Shown: positions 17,866-27,557, counted from the stretch's first letter. The stretch: DNA of 64,000 nt from Pantoea sp. GD03673 (GCF_029844725.1 NZ_JAOCKJ010000004.1:248001-312000); one strand, 5' to 3'. Translations and numbers: made by a program. The notes: generated by a model not told the origin, from the sequence alone.

Positions 17866-20379
17866 ATGTCACACACTATTTCTCTGGCACTGGACGGCTT
17901 GTCCTGCGGCCACTGTGTTAAACGCGTCAAAGAGGCACTGGAACAGCGCGACGATGTTGACCAGGCCGAAGTTACCCAGCAGGAAGCACAGGTCTTCGGG
18001 CATGCGGATGCAGACGCACTGATCGCCACTGTAGAGCAGGCGGGCTATCACGCGACGCTGAAAACGGCGGACGCTTCCCCAAAGTCTGAACCGTTGACAG
18101 CATCTGAGCCGCCGCCGGAGGCGCTGACAACGGAGACTGCTTCTTATCCGGCAGAAAAAACCTTGCCCAGCCACGTGCTGCTGATTGAGGGCATGACCTG
18201 CGCCAGCTGCGTGAGCCGGGTAGAAAAAGCACTGCAACAGGTCGAAGGCGTCAGCCAGGCGCGGGTCAATCTCGGCGAGCGCAGTGCGCTGGTGCTGGGC
18301 GATGCTGACCCACAGCGGCTGGTGGCGGCTGTTGATGCCGCAGGTTACGGCGCGCAGGTGGCAGATGACGAGCAGGAACGCCGGGAGAAGCAGCAGAGCA
18401 GCGCCCGTCGTGCGATGCGTCGTTTCAGCTGGCAGGCGGCTGTCGCATTAGTCTTTGGCGTGCCACTCATGATCTGGGGCATGGCGGGCGACAACATGAT
18501 GCTCACCGACCATAACCACGGCGTCTGGCTGACGCTGGGCATCCTGACCCTGCTGATCATGGTCGTGACCGGCAGCCATTTTTATCGCAGTGCCTGGCGC
18601 AGTTTACGCAACGGTAGCGCCACCATGGATACGCTGGTCGCACTCGGTACCGGTGCTGCCTGGATCTACTCTTTTAGCGTGGTGCTGTGGCCTGACTTTT
18701 TCCCGCCGCAGGCGCGCCATCTCTATTTCGAAGCCAGCGTCATGATCCTGGGGCTGATTAATCTGGGACATGCTCTGGAGCAGCGGGCGCGTCAGCGATC
18801 GTCGAAGGCGCTGGAACGACTGCTTGATCTGACCCCGGCTCAGGCACGGCTCGTCGATCAACAGGGTGACAGGCTGATCCCGGTCAGCGAAGTCCAGCCC
18901 GGCATGACGCTGCGCCTGGTGACCGGCGATCGGGTACCGGTCGATGGCGAAATCGCCACGGGTGAAGCCTGGTTTGATGAAGCGATGCTGACCGGCGAAG
19001 CGGTGCCGCAAAGCAAACGTCCGGGTGCGGCGATCTTTGCCGGAACCCTGGTGCAGGACGGCTCGGTAGAATTTATCGCCCGGGCGACCGGTAACCACAC
19101 CACCCTGTCGCGCATTATCCGGCTGGTGCGCCAGGCCCAGAGCAGCAAACCGGATGTGGGCCGTCTGGCCGATCGCATCTCCGCCGTGTTTGTCCCTGTC
19201 GTGGTGCTGATTGCGCTGCTGAGCGGCGCGGTGTGGTATCTGTTCGGGCCGCAGCCCCAGATTGCCTATATGCTGGTGATCGCGACAACCGTACTGATTA
19301 TCGCTTGCCCTTGTGCGCTGGGACTGGCAACGCCGATGTCGATTATTGCCGGTGTGGGCCGCGCTGCCGAGCTGGGCGTGCTGGTGCGCGATGCCGATGC
19401 GCTGCAACGCGCCAGCCAGACCGACACCCTGGTGTTTGATAAAACCGGCACCCTGACAGCCGGTAAGCCGCAGGTCAGTGAGGTCAGGGTCTGGGGTGAT
19501 GGCAGCCGGGAGTCCGTGCTAGCGACCGCCGCTGCGCTGGAGTTCGCCTCGGGTCATCCGCTGGCAAAAGCGATTGTAGCCGAAGCGAAACTGACGCAGC
19601 CGCCTCTGTTAGCGCAATTTCGTACAATACGTGGCAAAGGGGTCAGCGGTAGTCTGGATGGCAGAACGCTGCTGCTGGGTAACGTCGCGCTGTTGCAGGA
19701 TAACGGCGTCGATTGCCGGGCGGCGGAAGCAGAGATAGCGCGCCTGACGCAACAGGGAGCCACGCCGGTGTTACTGGCAGAACAGGGTCAGCTGACCGGC
19801 CTGATTGCGATGCGCGATCAGCTTCGCCCGGAAAGCAGCGCGGCCCTTACGCGACTGCATCAGCAGGGTTATCGCCTGATTATGCTGACCGGCGATCACG
19901 AAACGACCGCACGCGCCATTGCTGCCGAAGCGGGCATTGACGAGGTGATTGCTGGCGTGCTGCCGGAAGGCAAAGCGGCCGCCATCGAACAGCTACAGCA
20001 GCAGGGTCGTCGCGTCGCGATGATCGGTGATGGCATTAATGACGCGCCTGCACTGGCGCAGGCCGATGTGGGCATTGCCATGGGTGGCGGCAGCGATGTG
20101 GCCGTGGAAACGGCGGGTATCACCCTGATGCGTGCCGATCTCAACAGTGTGGCAGATGCATTAGCGCTCTCTTCCGCGACGCTACGCAATATCCGGCAGA
20201 ACCTGTTTGGCGCATTTATTTATAACAGCATTGGCATTCCGGTGGCCGCAGGCGTGCTCTATCCGCTGACCGGCACCCTGCTCAGCCCGATTGTGGCGGG
20301 TGCAGCGATGGCGCTCTCCTCCATAACCGTGGTCAGCAATGCTAACCGCCTGCTGCGTTACCGTCCGCCGCGCCAGTAA
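17866..20379 (+). CDS. copA: Cu(I)-exporting P1B-type ATPase CopA
   Basis: CopA pumps Cu(I) from cytosol to periplasm. The 837-residue protein has two N-terminal metal-binding domains ([11 protein letters not shown] near residue 11 and [11 protein letters not shown] near residue 107). Eight membrane helices include the ion-binding [13 protein letters not shown]. It also shows the TGEA actuator loop, the phosphorylation site [20 protein letters not shown] and the [12 protein letters not shown] hinge. The ATG at 17866 follows AAGGAG. A -1 frameshift cassette lies inside the gene between the two metal-binding domains. It is under the adjacent CueR promoter. Confidence 0.97.
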   Translation: MSHTISLALDGLSCGHCVKRVKEALEQRDDVDQAEVTQQEAQVFGHADADALIATVEQAGYHATLKTADASPKSEPLTASEPPPEALTTETASYPAEKTLPSHVLLIEGMTCASCVSRVEKALQQVEGVSQARVNLGERSALVLGDADPQRLVAAVDAAGYGAQVADDEQERREKQQSSARRAMRRFSWQAAVALVFGVPLMIWGMAGDNMMLTDHNHGVWLTLGILTLLIMVVTGSHFYRSAWRSLRNGSATMDTLVALGTGAAWIYSFSVVLWPDFFPPQARHLYFEASVMILGLINLGHALEQRARQRSSKALERLLDLTPAQARLVDQQGDRLIPVSEVQPGMTLRLVTGDRVPVDGEIATGEAWFDEAMLTGEAVPQSKRPGAAIFAGTLVQDGSVEFIARATGNHTTLSRIIRLVRQAQSSKPDVGRLADRISAVFVPVVVLIALLSGAVWYLFGPQPQIAYMLVIATTVLIIACPCALGLATPMSIIAGVGRAAELGVLVRDADALQRASQTDTLVFDKTGTLTAGKPQVSEVRVWGDGSRESVLATAAALEFASGHPLAKAIVAEAKLTQPPLLAQFRTIRGKGVSGSLDGRTLLLGNVALLQDNGVDCRAAEAEIARLTQQGATPVLLAEQGQLTGLIAMRDQLRPESSAALTRLHQQGYRLIMLTGDHETTARAIAAEAGIDEVIAGVLPEGKAAAIEQLQQQGRRVAMIGDGINDAPALAQADVGIAMGGGSDVAVETAGITLMRADLNSVADALALSSATLRNIRQNLFGAFIYNSIGIPVAAGVLYPLTGTLLSPIVAGAAMALSSITVVSNANRLLRYRPPRQ
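18078..18131 (+). promoter_or_regulatory. programmed -1 frameshift cassette in copA
   Basis: The slippery heptamer C CCA AAG (18078-18084) is in the correct phase, with CCA and AAG as codons 72 and 73. After a -1 slip the next codons are GTC and TGA (18087-18089), giving a 74-residue product equal to the first metal-binding domain plus linker. Eight nt beyond the heptamer a stem can form between GTTGACAGC (18093-18101) and GCTGACAAC (18123-18131), with one A-A mismatch and a further GC-rich inner hairpin. E. coli copA makes the chaperone CopA(Z) by the same mechanism at the same heptamer. Confidence 0.8.
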
Positions 20380-20450
20380 TCGCCTTTTCAGCGCTGTTTT
20401 TCCCTCGCTGAAGTCGCTAGCATGGCGTTTTGAATCGCAAAGGACCGGGA

Positions 20451-21254
20451 ATGACAGGCAACATCTGGCGCTCACTGCGCGGCTTTATAAGCCAACTTTT
20501 TCCCGCCAGTTACCGCTGGCCTGCGATAGATGTCCGGCTGGGCGATCGGCAGCTGCATCTGGTGGGCAGCATCCACATGGGCACGCGCGACATGCAGCCG
20601 TTGCCCGCCCGCCTGCTGCGTCAGTTGCAGCAGGCTGATGCGCTGATAGTGGAAGCGGATATTACGCAGGGCGGCTCACCCTTTGATCATCACGGCGATC
20701 GTCCTGCGCTCTCTGCGCGTCTGGAGAGCAGCGCAATGCAGACGCTCACTGCACTGTGTCAGGAGATGAGTCTCACGCTAAGCCTGCTGGATAATCTGCC
20801 TGCCTGGCAGGTGGCGCTGATGTTACAGGCACAGCAGGCACAAAGGCTGGGATTACGACCTGACTACGGTATTGATTATCAGCTGTTACAGGCAGCGAAA
20901 GATCTGAACAAACCGGTGATTGAGCTGGAAGGCGCAGATGCGCAGATCGCCCTGCTTACCGCGTTGCCGGATGATGGCATGGCGCTGTTACAGGATACGC
21001 TGCTGCACTGGCACACGAATGCTCGACTGCTGCAATTGATGGTGAGCTGGTGGCTTGATACGCCGCCACGGCAGCCGGAAATCACCCTGCCCGCCACCTT
21101 CAGTCAGGCACTCAATGATACGTTGATCGGTCAGCGTAATGCGCAGTGGTGTGACAGGCTGCAGGGTTTAGCGGCGGGCAACTATGTGGTCGCGGTGGGT
21201 GCTTTGCATCTTTACGGCGAAGATAATCTGCCCGAAATGCTGAAGAAGCCCTGA
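20451..21254 (+). CDS. ybaP: TraB/GumN family protein YbaP
   Basis: A 267-residue member of the TraB/GumN (Tiki-like) family, whose fold resembles an erythromycin-esterase-type hydrolase; the function in enterobacteria is unproven. The family's two glycine-histidine motifs are present: HLVGSIHMGTRDMQP near the start and AVGALHLYGEDNL near the end, with the acidic EADITQGG between. No clear lipobox or signal peptide is seen. The start at 20451 (MTGNIWRSLR) follows AGGA at good spacing and is preferred over an ATG-less extension from 20430. It is downstream of copA, on the same strand, with ChiX opposed beyond its 3' end. Confidence 0.9.
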   Translation: MTGNIWRSLRGFISQLFPASYRWPAIDVRLGDRQLHLVGSIHMGTRDMQPLPARLLRQLQQADALIVEADITQGGSPFDHHGDRPALSARLESSAMQTLTALCQEMSLTLSLLDNLPAWQVALMLQAQQAQRLGLRPDYGIDYQLLQAAKDLNKPVIELEGADAQIALLTALPDDGMALLQDTLLHWHTNARLLQLMVSWWLDTPPRQPEITLPATFSQALNDTLIGQRNAQWCDRLQGLAAGNYVVAVGALHLYGEDNLPEMLKKP

Positions 21255-21343
21255 AAAAAAGAGAGCCGATAATATTATCGGCCCGTCAAAGAGGAATTTG
21301 TTTATGATTTTGGTTATCGCTCAGCAATCAGATTGCTGGCGCG
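21254..21343 (-). ncRNA. chiX: ChiX small RNA (MicM/SroB)
   Basis: Between ybaP and ybaK, the same locus as in E. coli, the reverse strand reads AAATTCCTCTTTGACGGGC, the ChiX seed that pairs with chiP (chitoporin) and related leaders. It is followed by a Rho-independent terminator made of the perfect palindrome GCCGATAATATTATCGGC (21265-21282) and CTCTTTTTTT. A 5' hairpin CAGCAATC/GATTGCTG lies upstream of an A-rich stretch, as in E. coli. A -10 TAAAAT at 21350-21355 sets the 5' end near 21343, giving about 90 nt; the exact end is approximate. ChiX acts with Hfq to silence chitosugar uptake. Confidence 0.88.
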
Positions 21344-21427
21344 CGGCCAATTTTACGCAAAGAGCAAAATTTCGCCACCTTTTTCCATAATTCTGCGCAA
21401 TAAGATTTTTCTTAGTAAGGAACCTGT

Positions 21428-21907
21428 ATGACGCCCGCCGTAAAATTGCTGGAAAAACAAAAGGTCAGCTTTACTCTTCATCCTTATGAGCATGACAGTA
21501 ACGAAACGCATTTTGGTGACGAAGCGGTCCGTAAGCTTAATCTTGATGCACGCCAGGTCTATAAAACGCTACTGGTGGCGCTGAATGGCGAGGCAAAACA
21601 GCTGGCGGTAGCGATTACGCCGGTATCGACGCAGCTCGATCTTAAAAAGGTGGCAAAAGCACTGGGCGCGAAAAAAGCGGATATGGCCGATCCCCAGCTG
21701 GCGCAGCGGGTTACCGGCTATCTGGTGGGGGGCATCAGTCCGCTGGGACAGAAAAAACGGCTGCCCACGGTGATCGATCACTCTGCCAGCGCGTTTAGCG
21801 CCATGTTTATCTCAGGGGGCAAGCGTGGCCTGGATATCGAACTGGCCCCGCAGGATCTTTCACGGCTGCTGGACGCGCCGTTTGCGGATATCGCTCGCCA
21901 CGACTAA
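21428..21907 (+). CDS. ybaK: Cys-tRNA(Pro)/Cys-tRNA(Cys) deacylase YbaK
   Basis: YbaK hydrolyses Cys-tRNA(Pro) that ProRS mischarges, acting in trans. The 159-residue single-domain protein contains the family blocks HPYEHD, the catalytic-lysine region [12 protein letters not shown] and the [21 protein letters not shown] segment that forms the substrate pocket, ending [13 protein letters not shown]. The length equals the E. coli protein. An AAGGAAC ribosome site precedes the start. The stop overlaps the convergent LysR gene by 4 nt. Confidence 0.96.
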   Translation: MTPAVKLLEKQKVSFTLHPYEHDSNETHFGDEAVRKLNLDARQVYKTLLVALNGEAKQLAVAITPVSTQLDLKKVAKALGAKKADMADPQLAQRVTGYLVGGISPLGQKKRLPTVIDHSASAFSAMFISGGKRGLDIELAPQDLSRLLDAPFADIARHD

Positions 21908-22773
21908 ACCCGTGGCTGAGCGCAAAGCTGATCGATCATCCAGCGTCCCGCCGGGCCGGGCGGTGTGCGTCGTGACCAGACCACCTCAACAGCGATGTGC
22001 TGTGGCCAGCCCGGCATCGACAGCTCTTTCAGCACGCCATGCCCAAACTGCTTCACCAGCCAGCGTGGCAGAATCGTCCAGCCAAATCCCTGTTCTGCCA
22101 TCTCCAGCAGCAGCAAATAGGTGGGTGCCGACCAGATGCGCCCCGTGGGCGCGGGTTCAGGGGCCTCAACCCAGGTATTTAATCGCAGGTGACGCACCCC
22201 TTCCAGTTCGCTTTCGCTCAGGGTTTTAAGCTGTGCCAGCGGGTGATCCCGGTGTAAAAACACCGCCATCTGCGCTTCAACCTGCAGTCTTGCCACCGCA
22301 ATATCCCCTGGCAGATTTGGCTGCGCCCGCACTATGCCCAGATGTACCCGCCCGGCCTGCAACAGATCCAGAACATCGCCATCTTCAGCAATCATGACTT
22401 CCAGTTCGATCTCCGGATAACGGGCATCAAATTGCCTGAGCAGCTGTTCATGATGATCGGTTTGCCAGAAATCGGACATGGCAATACTGAGCCGGGGTTC
22501 AACGCCCTGCGACAGACGCATCGCCAGCGCATCCAGCCGCTCGCTGGCTGACAGAATCTGCTGAACCTGTGGCACAACGCGACGTCCCTGCTCGGTGAGA
22601 GTCGGCTGACGCCCCGTCCGGCTAAACAACGCAAAGCCGAAATCGTCTTCTAAACTCGCTACCGCTGCGCTGATGGTGGACTGACTTTTTCCCAGCGCAC
22701 GCGCGGCCGCTGAGAAGGAACCGCTCGCCACGGTCTGCATAAATGCCTCAAGGGATTCCGGGGAGTATCGCAT
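21904..22773 (-). CDS. LysR-family regulator, divergent from a PACE efflux gene
   Basis: A 289-residue LysR regulator. The N-terminal winged helix is [20 protein letters not shown] followed by [20 protein letters not shown]; the C-terminal part is a substrate-binding co-inducer domain ([18 protein letters not shown] onward). It faces the PACE-family transporter gene at 22862 across an 88-nt gap. This is the usual layout in which the regulator controls the divergent efflux gene, but the ligand cannot be read from sequence. The 3' end overlaps ybaK by 4 nt. E. coli lacks this pair at this site. Confidence 0.9.
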   Translation of the reverse strand: MRYSPESLEAFMQTVASGSFSAAARALGKSQSTISAAVASLEDDFGFALFSRTGRQPTLTEQGRRVVPQVQQILSASERLDALAMRLSQGVEPRLSIAMSDFWQTDHHEQLLRQFDARYPEIELEVMIAEDGDVLDLLQAGRVHLGIVRAQPNLPGDIAVARLQVEAQMAVFLHRDHPLAQLKTLSESELEGVRHLRLNTWVEAPEPAPTGRIWSAPTYLLLLEMAEQGFGWTILPRWLVKQFGHGVLKELSMPGWPQHIAVEVVWSRRTPPGPAGRWMIDQLCAQPRV

Positions 22774-22861
22774 TTTTCCATCGCTTTTTTCGATAGGTCT
22801 TCATTTTATCTTAGCATTCTGCCATGGGAAAATGCGCCGCATAATTGAAGGAGAACAAACA

Positions 22862-23293
22862 ATGCGTACCCGCTCACTTAAAGAACGTATTCTTCACGCT
22901 GCCTGCTTTGAAACGCTGGCGATTCTGATCGTTTCGCCGCTGGCGGCATGGGCAATGGACAAACCGCTTTTTCAGATGGGATCGCTGGCGATTATGCTCT
23001 CAACGGTCGCGATGCTATGGAATATGATCTACAACAGCGGCTTTGACAGGCTCTATGCGCCAGGACAGAAACGCGGGCCGGGCGTGCGCGTGCTCCATGC
23101 ACTGGGATTCGAAGGTGGGTTTATTTTGATTGGCCTGCCGATTGCCGCCTGGATGCTGGATATCACCCTGTGGCAGGCTTTTCTGATCGAAATGGCCTTT
23201 TTCCTCTTCTTCCTGCCCTACACCATGGGCTACAACTGGGTATGGGACAAACTGCGCGCACGCTGGATCAGACGTCGCGCCTGTCAGGCCTGA
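22862..23293 (+). CDS. PACE-family (AceI-like) multidrug efflux protein
   Basis: A 143-residue membrane protein with four predicted helices arranged as two tandem pairs: ILHAACFETLAILIVSPLAA and GSLAIMLSTVAMLWNMIYN, then LHALGFEGGFILIGLPIAAW and the last pair through QAFLIEMAFFLFFLPYTMGY. The duplicated layout with a glutamate in each first helix (CFET, GFEG) is typical of PACE transporters such as AceI, which export biguanides such as chlorhexidine and also polyamines. The start at 22862 follows AAGGAG; an ORF extension to 22832 was excluded. Control by the divergent LysR gene is inferred. Confidence 0.88.
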   Translation: MRTRSLKERILHAACFETLAILIVSPLAAWAMDKPLFQMGSLAIMLSTVAMLWNMIYNSGFDRLYAPGQKRGPGVRVLHALGFEGGFILIGLPIAAWMLDITLWQAFLIEMAFFLFFLPYTMGYNWVWDKLRARWIRRRACQA

Positions 23294-23320
23294 AAAAAAA
23301 GGGAGGTGCAGGCACCTCCC
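23293..23320 (-). terminator. ushA terminator
   Basis: GGGAGGTGC and GCACCTCCC (23301-23320) form a tight hairpin. On the reverse strand eight T residues follow (23293-23300). It is 7 nt past the ushA stop and also separates ushA from the convergent PACE gene, whose stop abuts it. Confidence 0.9.
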
Positions 23321-23327
23321 GTTAAGC

Positions 23328-25094
23328 TCAATGCGTGCGGGCTGTTTCATTCCCCCACGGCCAGATCCACGCCAGAATCATTTTGGGATAGTTACGCTTC
23401 CGCGCTTTTTCTGCTGCTTCATCCCGCGCCCGTATTTGCTCATCGGTCAGATGCACAATCTCGTCTTTCGGCTGATAGTCACTGGCTTTAACCGGTGCAT
23501 GTGCGTTGATCCACTCTCGCAAGACCTGCGCATCCACTGCCCCGCTGTTGAGATAACCCGCATGGTCATCGAGACGCGGATAGCCGTCGCCGCCCGCCGC
23601 ATTGAAGCTGTTGGTTGCCATGCGATAATGCTGCGTATCGTCAATCGGTTTGCCGTTAATGCTGACGTTGCTGACATGCTTTCCGTCGGCGGTCAGGCTG
23701 ATACCGGCAAACTGGGCATAGCCGCCTGAGTCAGGCTGAATATTGGCGACCACATCCAGATAGTTTTTGATCTCCGCGCCGGTCAGGCTGACGGAGACCA
23801 CCTGGTTGCCAAACGGCTGGACCTGCAGCAGGTCACGCCAGCTCAGTTTTCCCGATTTCAGCGAGGTACGAATACCGCCGCCGCTCATCACCGCAAAATC
23901 GGCTTTGGTGTGCGCCATCTGGGCACGCAGAATCAGCTGGCCAAGATTCGTCTGCTCAAACCGGACCTGCTCTTTTTCACCGCTGAAGTCGCCGTCAGCG
24001 CTGCCGACATTCACGGACAGCTTCGCTTCTGCCCGTTTCTGGAACGGCATCAGCAGCTTCATCATGGCGGTGTTTTTCGGGATCTCCTCCTGCCAGGTGA
24101 GCCAGGTCTCACTGCCATCGGCATTCTTCACCTGATGTTTGAGGTTGACCGGCACCAGCTGATAAGCCTCCAGTGACACCTGACCATTGCGGAAGGTGAA
24201 GTCACCGCGTCCGACATATTTACCCCATTTATCGGCCTGCATAATCCAGATGCCGTTCTGCTGATCGGGTTTGCAGGGCTGGCCGGGCTGGTAATGTTTT
24301 ACGCTGACGTTCTCTTTTTCCATGCAGACCGCATCATGGGAATGCCCTCCCACAATCAGATCAACTGTGCCGACAGGCAGGCTGCGTGCCAGGGTGACGT
24401 CATCAATGCCGTTGCTGCCGTGCTTACCGTCGTCATAGTGGCCCAGATGGGTCAGCGCAACAATCACATCCGGCTTAACGGTGGCGCGCAGTTCAGCCAC
24501 CGCCTTCACCGCCTCCGCGATGGGATCGCGGAACTCGGTATCTTTCAGACCGGCCGGATTGGCCAGCTTTGCGGTGTCCGGGGTAATAAGCCCGACGACG
24601 GCGATTTTCAGTCCAAGGCGGTTGAATACCGCCCAGGGTTTGAACAGCCGCTGATCGGTGCCTTTCTGATACACGTTGGCGGCCAGCAGCGGGAATCGCG
24701 CCCACTTCTCCTGCTTGCGCAGAACCGCAATCGGCTTGTCAAACTCATGATTGCCCAGCGCCATCGCGTCATAGCCAATCAGATTCATTGCGCGAAAATC
24801 GGGTTCAGCGTCCAGCTCGTCAGATTCCGGCACGCCGGTATTCACATCACCGGCGGAAAGAATCAGTGCGCCGCCGCCCCGAGCCTGTACATCGTAGCGC
24901 AGGGTATCCATCAGCGTTTTCTGCGCCGCCAGACCATATTCGCCCTGTTCATTAAACCAGAAATGACCATGCTCATCGTTGGTATGCAGCAGGCTGAAGC
25001 GATAGGTGCGGTCGGCCTCAGCGGCCGGTGAAAACAGCGGCATCAGGGCCACCAGTAACGCCACGCCCGCCCCTGTCCATTTTGATAACAACAC
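23328..25094 (-). CDS. ushA: periplasmic UDP-sugar hydrolase / 5'-nucleotidase
   Basis: UshA degrades UDP-glucose and nucleotides in the periplasm for salvage. The 588-residue protein has a signal peptide (ALLVALMPLFSPAAEA) and then a metallophosphatase domain with the dimetal ligands LLHTNDEHGHFWFNEQGEYG, SAGDVNTGVPESD, GNHEFD and GGHSHD. It also has the two cysteines HDAVCMEK and PGQPCKPDQQ known from E. coli, and a C-terminal specificity domain starting at FEQTNLGQLILRAQ with GGGIRTSLKSG. The start is a GTG at 25094 with AAGGAG 7 nt upstream; ORF extension to 25157 has no ribosome site. Confidence 0.95.
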   Translation of the reverse strand: MLLSKWTGAGVALLVALMPLFSPAAEADRTYRFSLLHTNDEHGHFWFNEQGEYGLAAQKTLMDTLRYDVQARGGGALILSAGDVNTGVPESDELDAEPDFRAMNLIGYDAMALGNHEFDKPIAVLRKQEKWARFPLLAANVYQKGTDQRLFKPWAVFNRLGLKIAVVGLITPDTAKLANPAGLKDTEFRDPIAEAVKAVAELRATVKPDVIVALTHLGHYDDGKHGSNGIDDVTLARSLPVGTVDLIVGGHSHDAVCMEKENVSVKHYQPGQPCKPDQQNGIWIMQADKWGKYVGRGDFTFRNGQVSLEAYQLVPVNLKHQVKNADGSETWLTWQEEIPKNTAMMKLLMPFQKRAEAKLSVNVGSADGDFSGEKEQVRFEQTNLGQLILRAQMAHTKADFAVMSGGGIRTSLKSGKLSWRDLLQVQPFGNQVVSVSLTGAEIKNYLDVVANIQPDSGGYAQFAGISLTADGKHVSNVSINGKPIDDTQHYRMATNSFNAAGGDGYPRLDDHAGYLNSGAVDAQVLREWINAHAPVKASDYQPKDEIVHLTDEQIRARDEAAEKARKRNYPKMILAWIWPWGNETARTH

Positions 25095-25647
25095 GGTGAT
25101 TCTCCTTAATTTGCTCTCTGGCCCGATTTTCTGCCGCTTTGCCCCACTGTGTCGCACATTCCCCCCGCGAACTCAAGGCCAATGCACATCTGACTCGCTG
25201 ACCAGGCCCCCACTTTTTATCGCCGGACTGCCTGATGAACGTGGTCGGGCCCGCCTGGCAGCAGCAGCGTAATCGCGGGCTATCACGCCAGCACACCTCC
25301 GGTTTCGTGCAACTGAGCAGAGTCCGTCAGGACGCGATGTGACGGAACCCGAGCTTATCCCTGCAAAAGTACCGCAGAAAGGCTTTATCCACTTTGTATG
25401 CGAATTTAACCCTTATTCGTAGCAGACTGGCGTCATTTACTGAGGGTAATTTTTATTTATCTGGTCCGGTTTAAAGCGTCAAATCAGCCAGCATTCGGGA
25501 TAATGAACGAAAATACCCTTTCGATTGAGTATTCGACTATTTTTCCTGATTTTTTAGGGTATTCCCGCAAATTGCTCAGCGAAAGAATAGATTTTGTTTT
25601 AAACTCATTTGTTACAAGCGGATACATTTGTATACAAGGAGACAGGC
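25095..25647. other. 553-nt divergent intergenic region between ushA and ybaL
   Basis: No convincing gene was found here. Open frames such as 25503-25823 run into ybaL out of frame and lack a ribosome site. The right half is AT-rich and should carry the ybaL promoter; the left part should carry the ushA promoter. No operator motif could be named. Confidence 0.4.
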
Positions 25648-27342
25648 ATGCATCACACCACACCGTTGATCACCACCATTGTCGGAGCATTAGTTCTGGC
25701 ATTTCTCCTTGGGATGCTGGCGAACCGCCTGCGTATTTCGCCGCTGGTTGGCTACCTGATGGCAGGCGTGCTGGCTGGCCCTTTTACTCCCGGCTTTGTT
25801 GCAGATACCAATCTGGCCCCTGAACTGGCAGAACTGGGCGTTATCCTGCTGATGTTTGGTGTCGGCCTGCACTTCTCAATGAAAGATCTCATGTCGGTAA
25901 AGTCGATTGCCATTCCCGGTGCCATCGCACAGATTGCGGTCGCGACGCTACTGGGAATGGGATTGTCATGGACGCTGGGGTGGTCGTGGATGACCGGCCT
26001 GGTGTTTGGTCTCTGTCTCTCTACCGCCAGTACCGTGGTGTTACTGCGTGCGTTAGAGGAACGACAGCTGATTGACAGCCAGCGCGGGCAGATAGCGATT
26101 GGCTGGCTGATTGTTGAAGATCTGGTGATGGTACTCACGCTGGTCCTGCTGCCCGCGATCGCCGGGATGATGGAACAGGGCAACGCCAGCGCCGGACTGC
26201 TGGCCTGGGATCTGCTGTGGACCATCGGCAAAGTGGCCGCCTTTATGGTGCTGATGATGGTGGTAGGACGCCGTGCTGTGCCCTGGATCCTCGCCCGCAG
26301 CGCGGCAACCGGCTCACGCGAGCTGTTTACGCTGGCCGTGTTAGCCCTGGCGCTGGGCATCGCCTTTGGTGCCGTTGAATTCTTTGATGTTTCGTTTGCG
26401 CTGGGTGCCTTCTTCGCCGGTATGGTGCTGAACGAATCGGAACTGAGCCACCGCGCCGCACGGGATACGCTGCCACTGCGTGATGCATTTGCCGTGCTGT
26501 TCTTCGTCTCGGTCGGCATGCTGTTCGACCCATCGATTCTGATAACGCAGCCGCTGGCGGTGCTGGGTGCGCTGGTAATTATTGTGGTGGGCAAATCGGT
26601 CGCCGCGTGGTTACTGGTGTCGCTGCTCGGCCATTCCCGTCGCACCGCACTGACCATCTCGGTCAGCCTGGCGCAGATTGGTGAGTTCGCCTTTATTCTG
26701 GCCGGCCTGGGCATCTCGCTGGGTCTGCTGAGTAATGAGGGACGCAACCTGGTGCTGGCTGCGGCCATCCTGTCAATTATGCTTAACCCGATTCTGTTTA
26801 CCCTGCTGGAGCGTTTCCTCGCCAAAACGGAGACCATGGAAGAGCAGACGCTGGAAGAGGCCATTGAAGAAGAGAAACAGATCCCGGTGGATTTCTGCAA
26901 TCACGCAGTGATTGTGGGCTATGGCCGGGTTGGCAGCCTGATTGGTCAGAAGCTTCTTGAGGCTAATGTTCCGCTGGTGGTGGTTGAAAATTCCCGCACG
27001 CGGGTCGAAGCGCTCCGCGAACAGGGCATCAAGGCGGTACTGGGAAATGCTGCCCGTGCGGATACCATGGAACTGGCACGACTCGACTGCGCCCGCTGGC
27101 TGTTACTGACTATCCCGAATGGCTACGAAGCGGGTGAAGTGGTGACGGCGGCGCGTGAAAAACATCAGAATATTGAGATTATCGCCCGCGCCCACTATGA
27201 CGATGAGGTGGAGTACATCATGGAGCGTGGCGCTACACGCGTGGTGATGGGTGAACGGGAGATTGCCAGCAGTATGCTGCAGATCCTGCAGGATGAAATG
27301 ACACAGGGCGAAGATTTACAGCCCTGCGATGTCGTGCGCTGA
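25648..27342 (+). CDS. ybaL: CPA2-family cation:proton antiporter with RCK domain, YbaL
   Basis: A 564-residue Kef-type monovalent cation/proton antiporter of the inner membrane. About twelve membrane helices span residues 5-390 (GALVLAFLLGMLANRL, LAELGVILLMFGVGLHFS, then EFAFILAGLGISLG). A cytoplasmic RCK/TrkA-N domain follows with the nucleotide-binding motif NHAVIVGYGRVGSLIGQKLL near residue 418. The start at 25648 has AAGGAG 7 nt upstream. It is convergent with gsk, separated by a bidirectional-type terminator. The transported ion is not certain; K+ or Na+ against H+ is usual for the family. Confidence 0.94.
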   Translation: MHHTTPLITTIVGALVLAFLLGMLANRLRISPLVGYLMAGVLAGPFTPGFVADTNLAPELAELGVILLMFGVGLHFSMKDLMSVKSIAIPGAIAQIAVATLLGMGLSWTLGWSWMTGLVFGLCLSTASTVVLLRALEERQLIDSQRGQIAIGWLIVEDLVMVLTLVLLPAIAGMMEQGNASAGLLAWDLLWTIGKVAAFMVLMMVVGRRAVPWILARSAATGSRELFTLAVLALALGIAFGAVEFFDVSFALGAFFAGMVLNESELSHRAARDTLPLRDAFAVLFFVSVGMLFDPSILITQPLAVLGALVIIVVGKSVAAWLLVSLLGHSRRTALTISVSLAQIGEFAFILAGLGISLGLLSNEGRNLVLAAAILSIMLNPILFTLLERFLAKTETMEEQTLEEAIEEEKQIPVDFCNHAVIVGYGRVGSLIGQKLLEANVPLVVVENSRTRVEALREQGIKAVLGNAARADTMELARLDCARWLLLTIPNGYEAGEVVTAAREKHQNIEIIARAHYDDEVEYIMERGATRVVMGEREIASSMLQILQDEMTQGEDLQPCDVVR

Positions 27343-27422
27343 TTCCTGTTCAGAACGTTCTGCCAGACTACTGATAGAGCCAAATCAGGATGAATTTTAC
27401 CGCAACGAATACACTCCACGCG

Positions 27423-27509
27423 CAGGGAACACGGGCAGCGGAGGAAAGCGTCGCGGGCCGGGCGGCCAGGGATAGCTTAAGCGACTTTCCGATCTGACCG
27501 TGTTCCCTG
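27423..27509. repeat. 87-nt structured intergenic element
   Basis: Perfect 12-bp outer arms CAGGGAACACGG (27423-27434) and CCGTGTTCCCTG (27498-27509) enclose a second pairing, GGAAAG (27443-27448) with CTTTCC (27485-27490), and a GC-rich core. It shares AAAGCGTCGCGGGCC (27445-27459) and GCGGCCAGGGA (27462-27472) with the gap at 32843-32940, with one mismatch in the first block. This looks like a dispersed intergenic repeat or a structured RNA; no function is known to me. Confidence 0.5.
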
Positions 27510-27557
27510 GGCAGACTCGATTTCACCGCTAACCAGGTCAGATGTTACCAGTCATCT

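Noticed and set aside
18604..19407. 267-codon reverse ORF inside copA
   Set aside because: Shadow frame; low-complexity His/Arg/Gln composition and overlap with the CopA catalytic core.
25503..25823. 106-codon + ORF upstream of ybaL
   Set aside because: It runs out of frame into ybaL, whose start has a clear ribosome site; the first codons are not preceded by one.
25752..26900. 382-codon ORF on the reverse strand inside ybaL
   Set aside because: It is a codon-bias shadow of ybaL, Ser/Arg/Thr-rich with no domain and no ribosome site.
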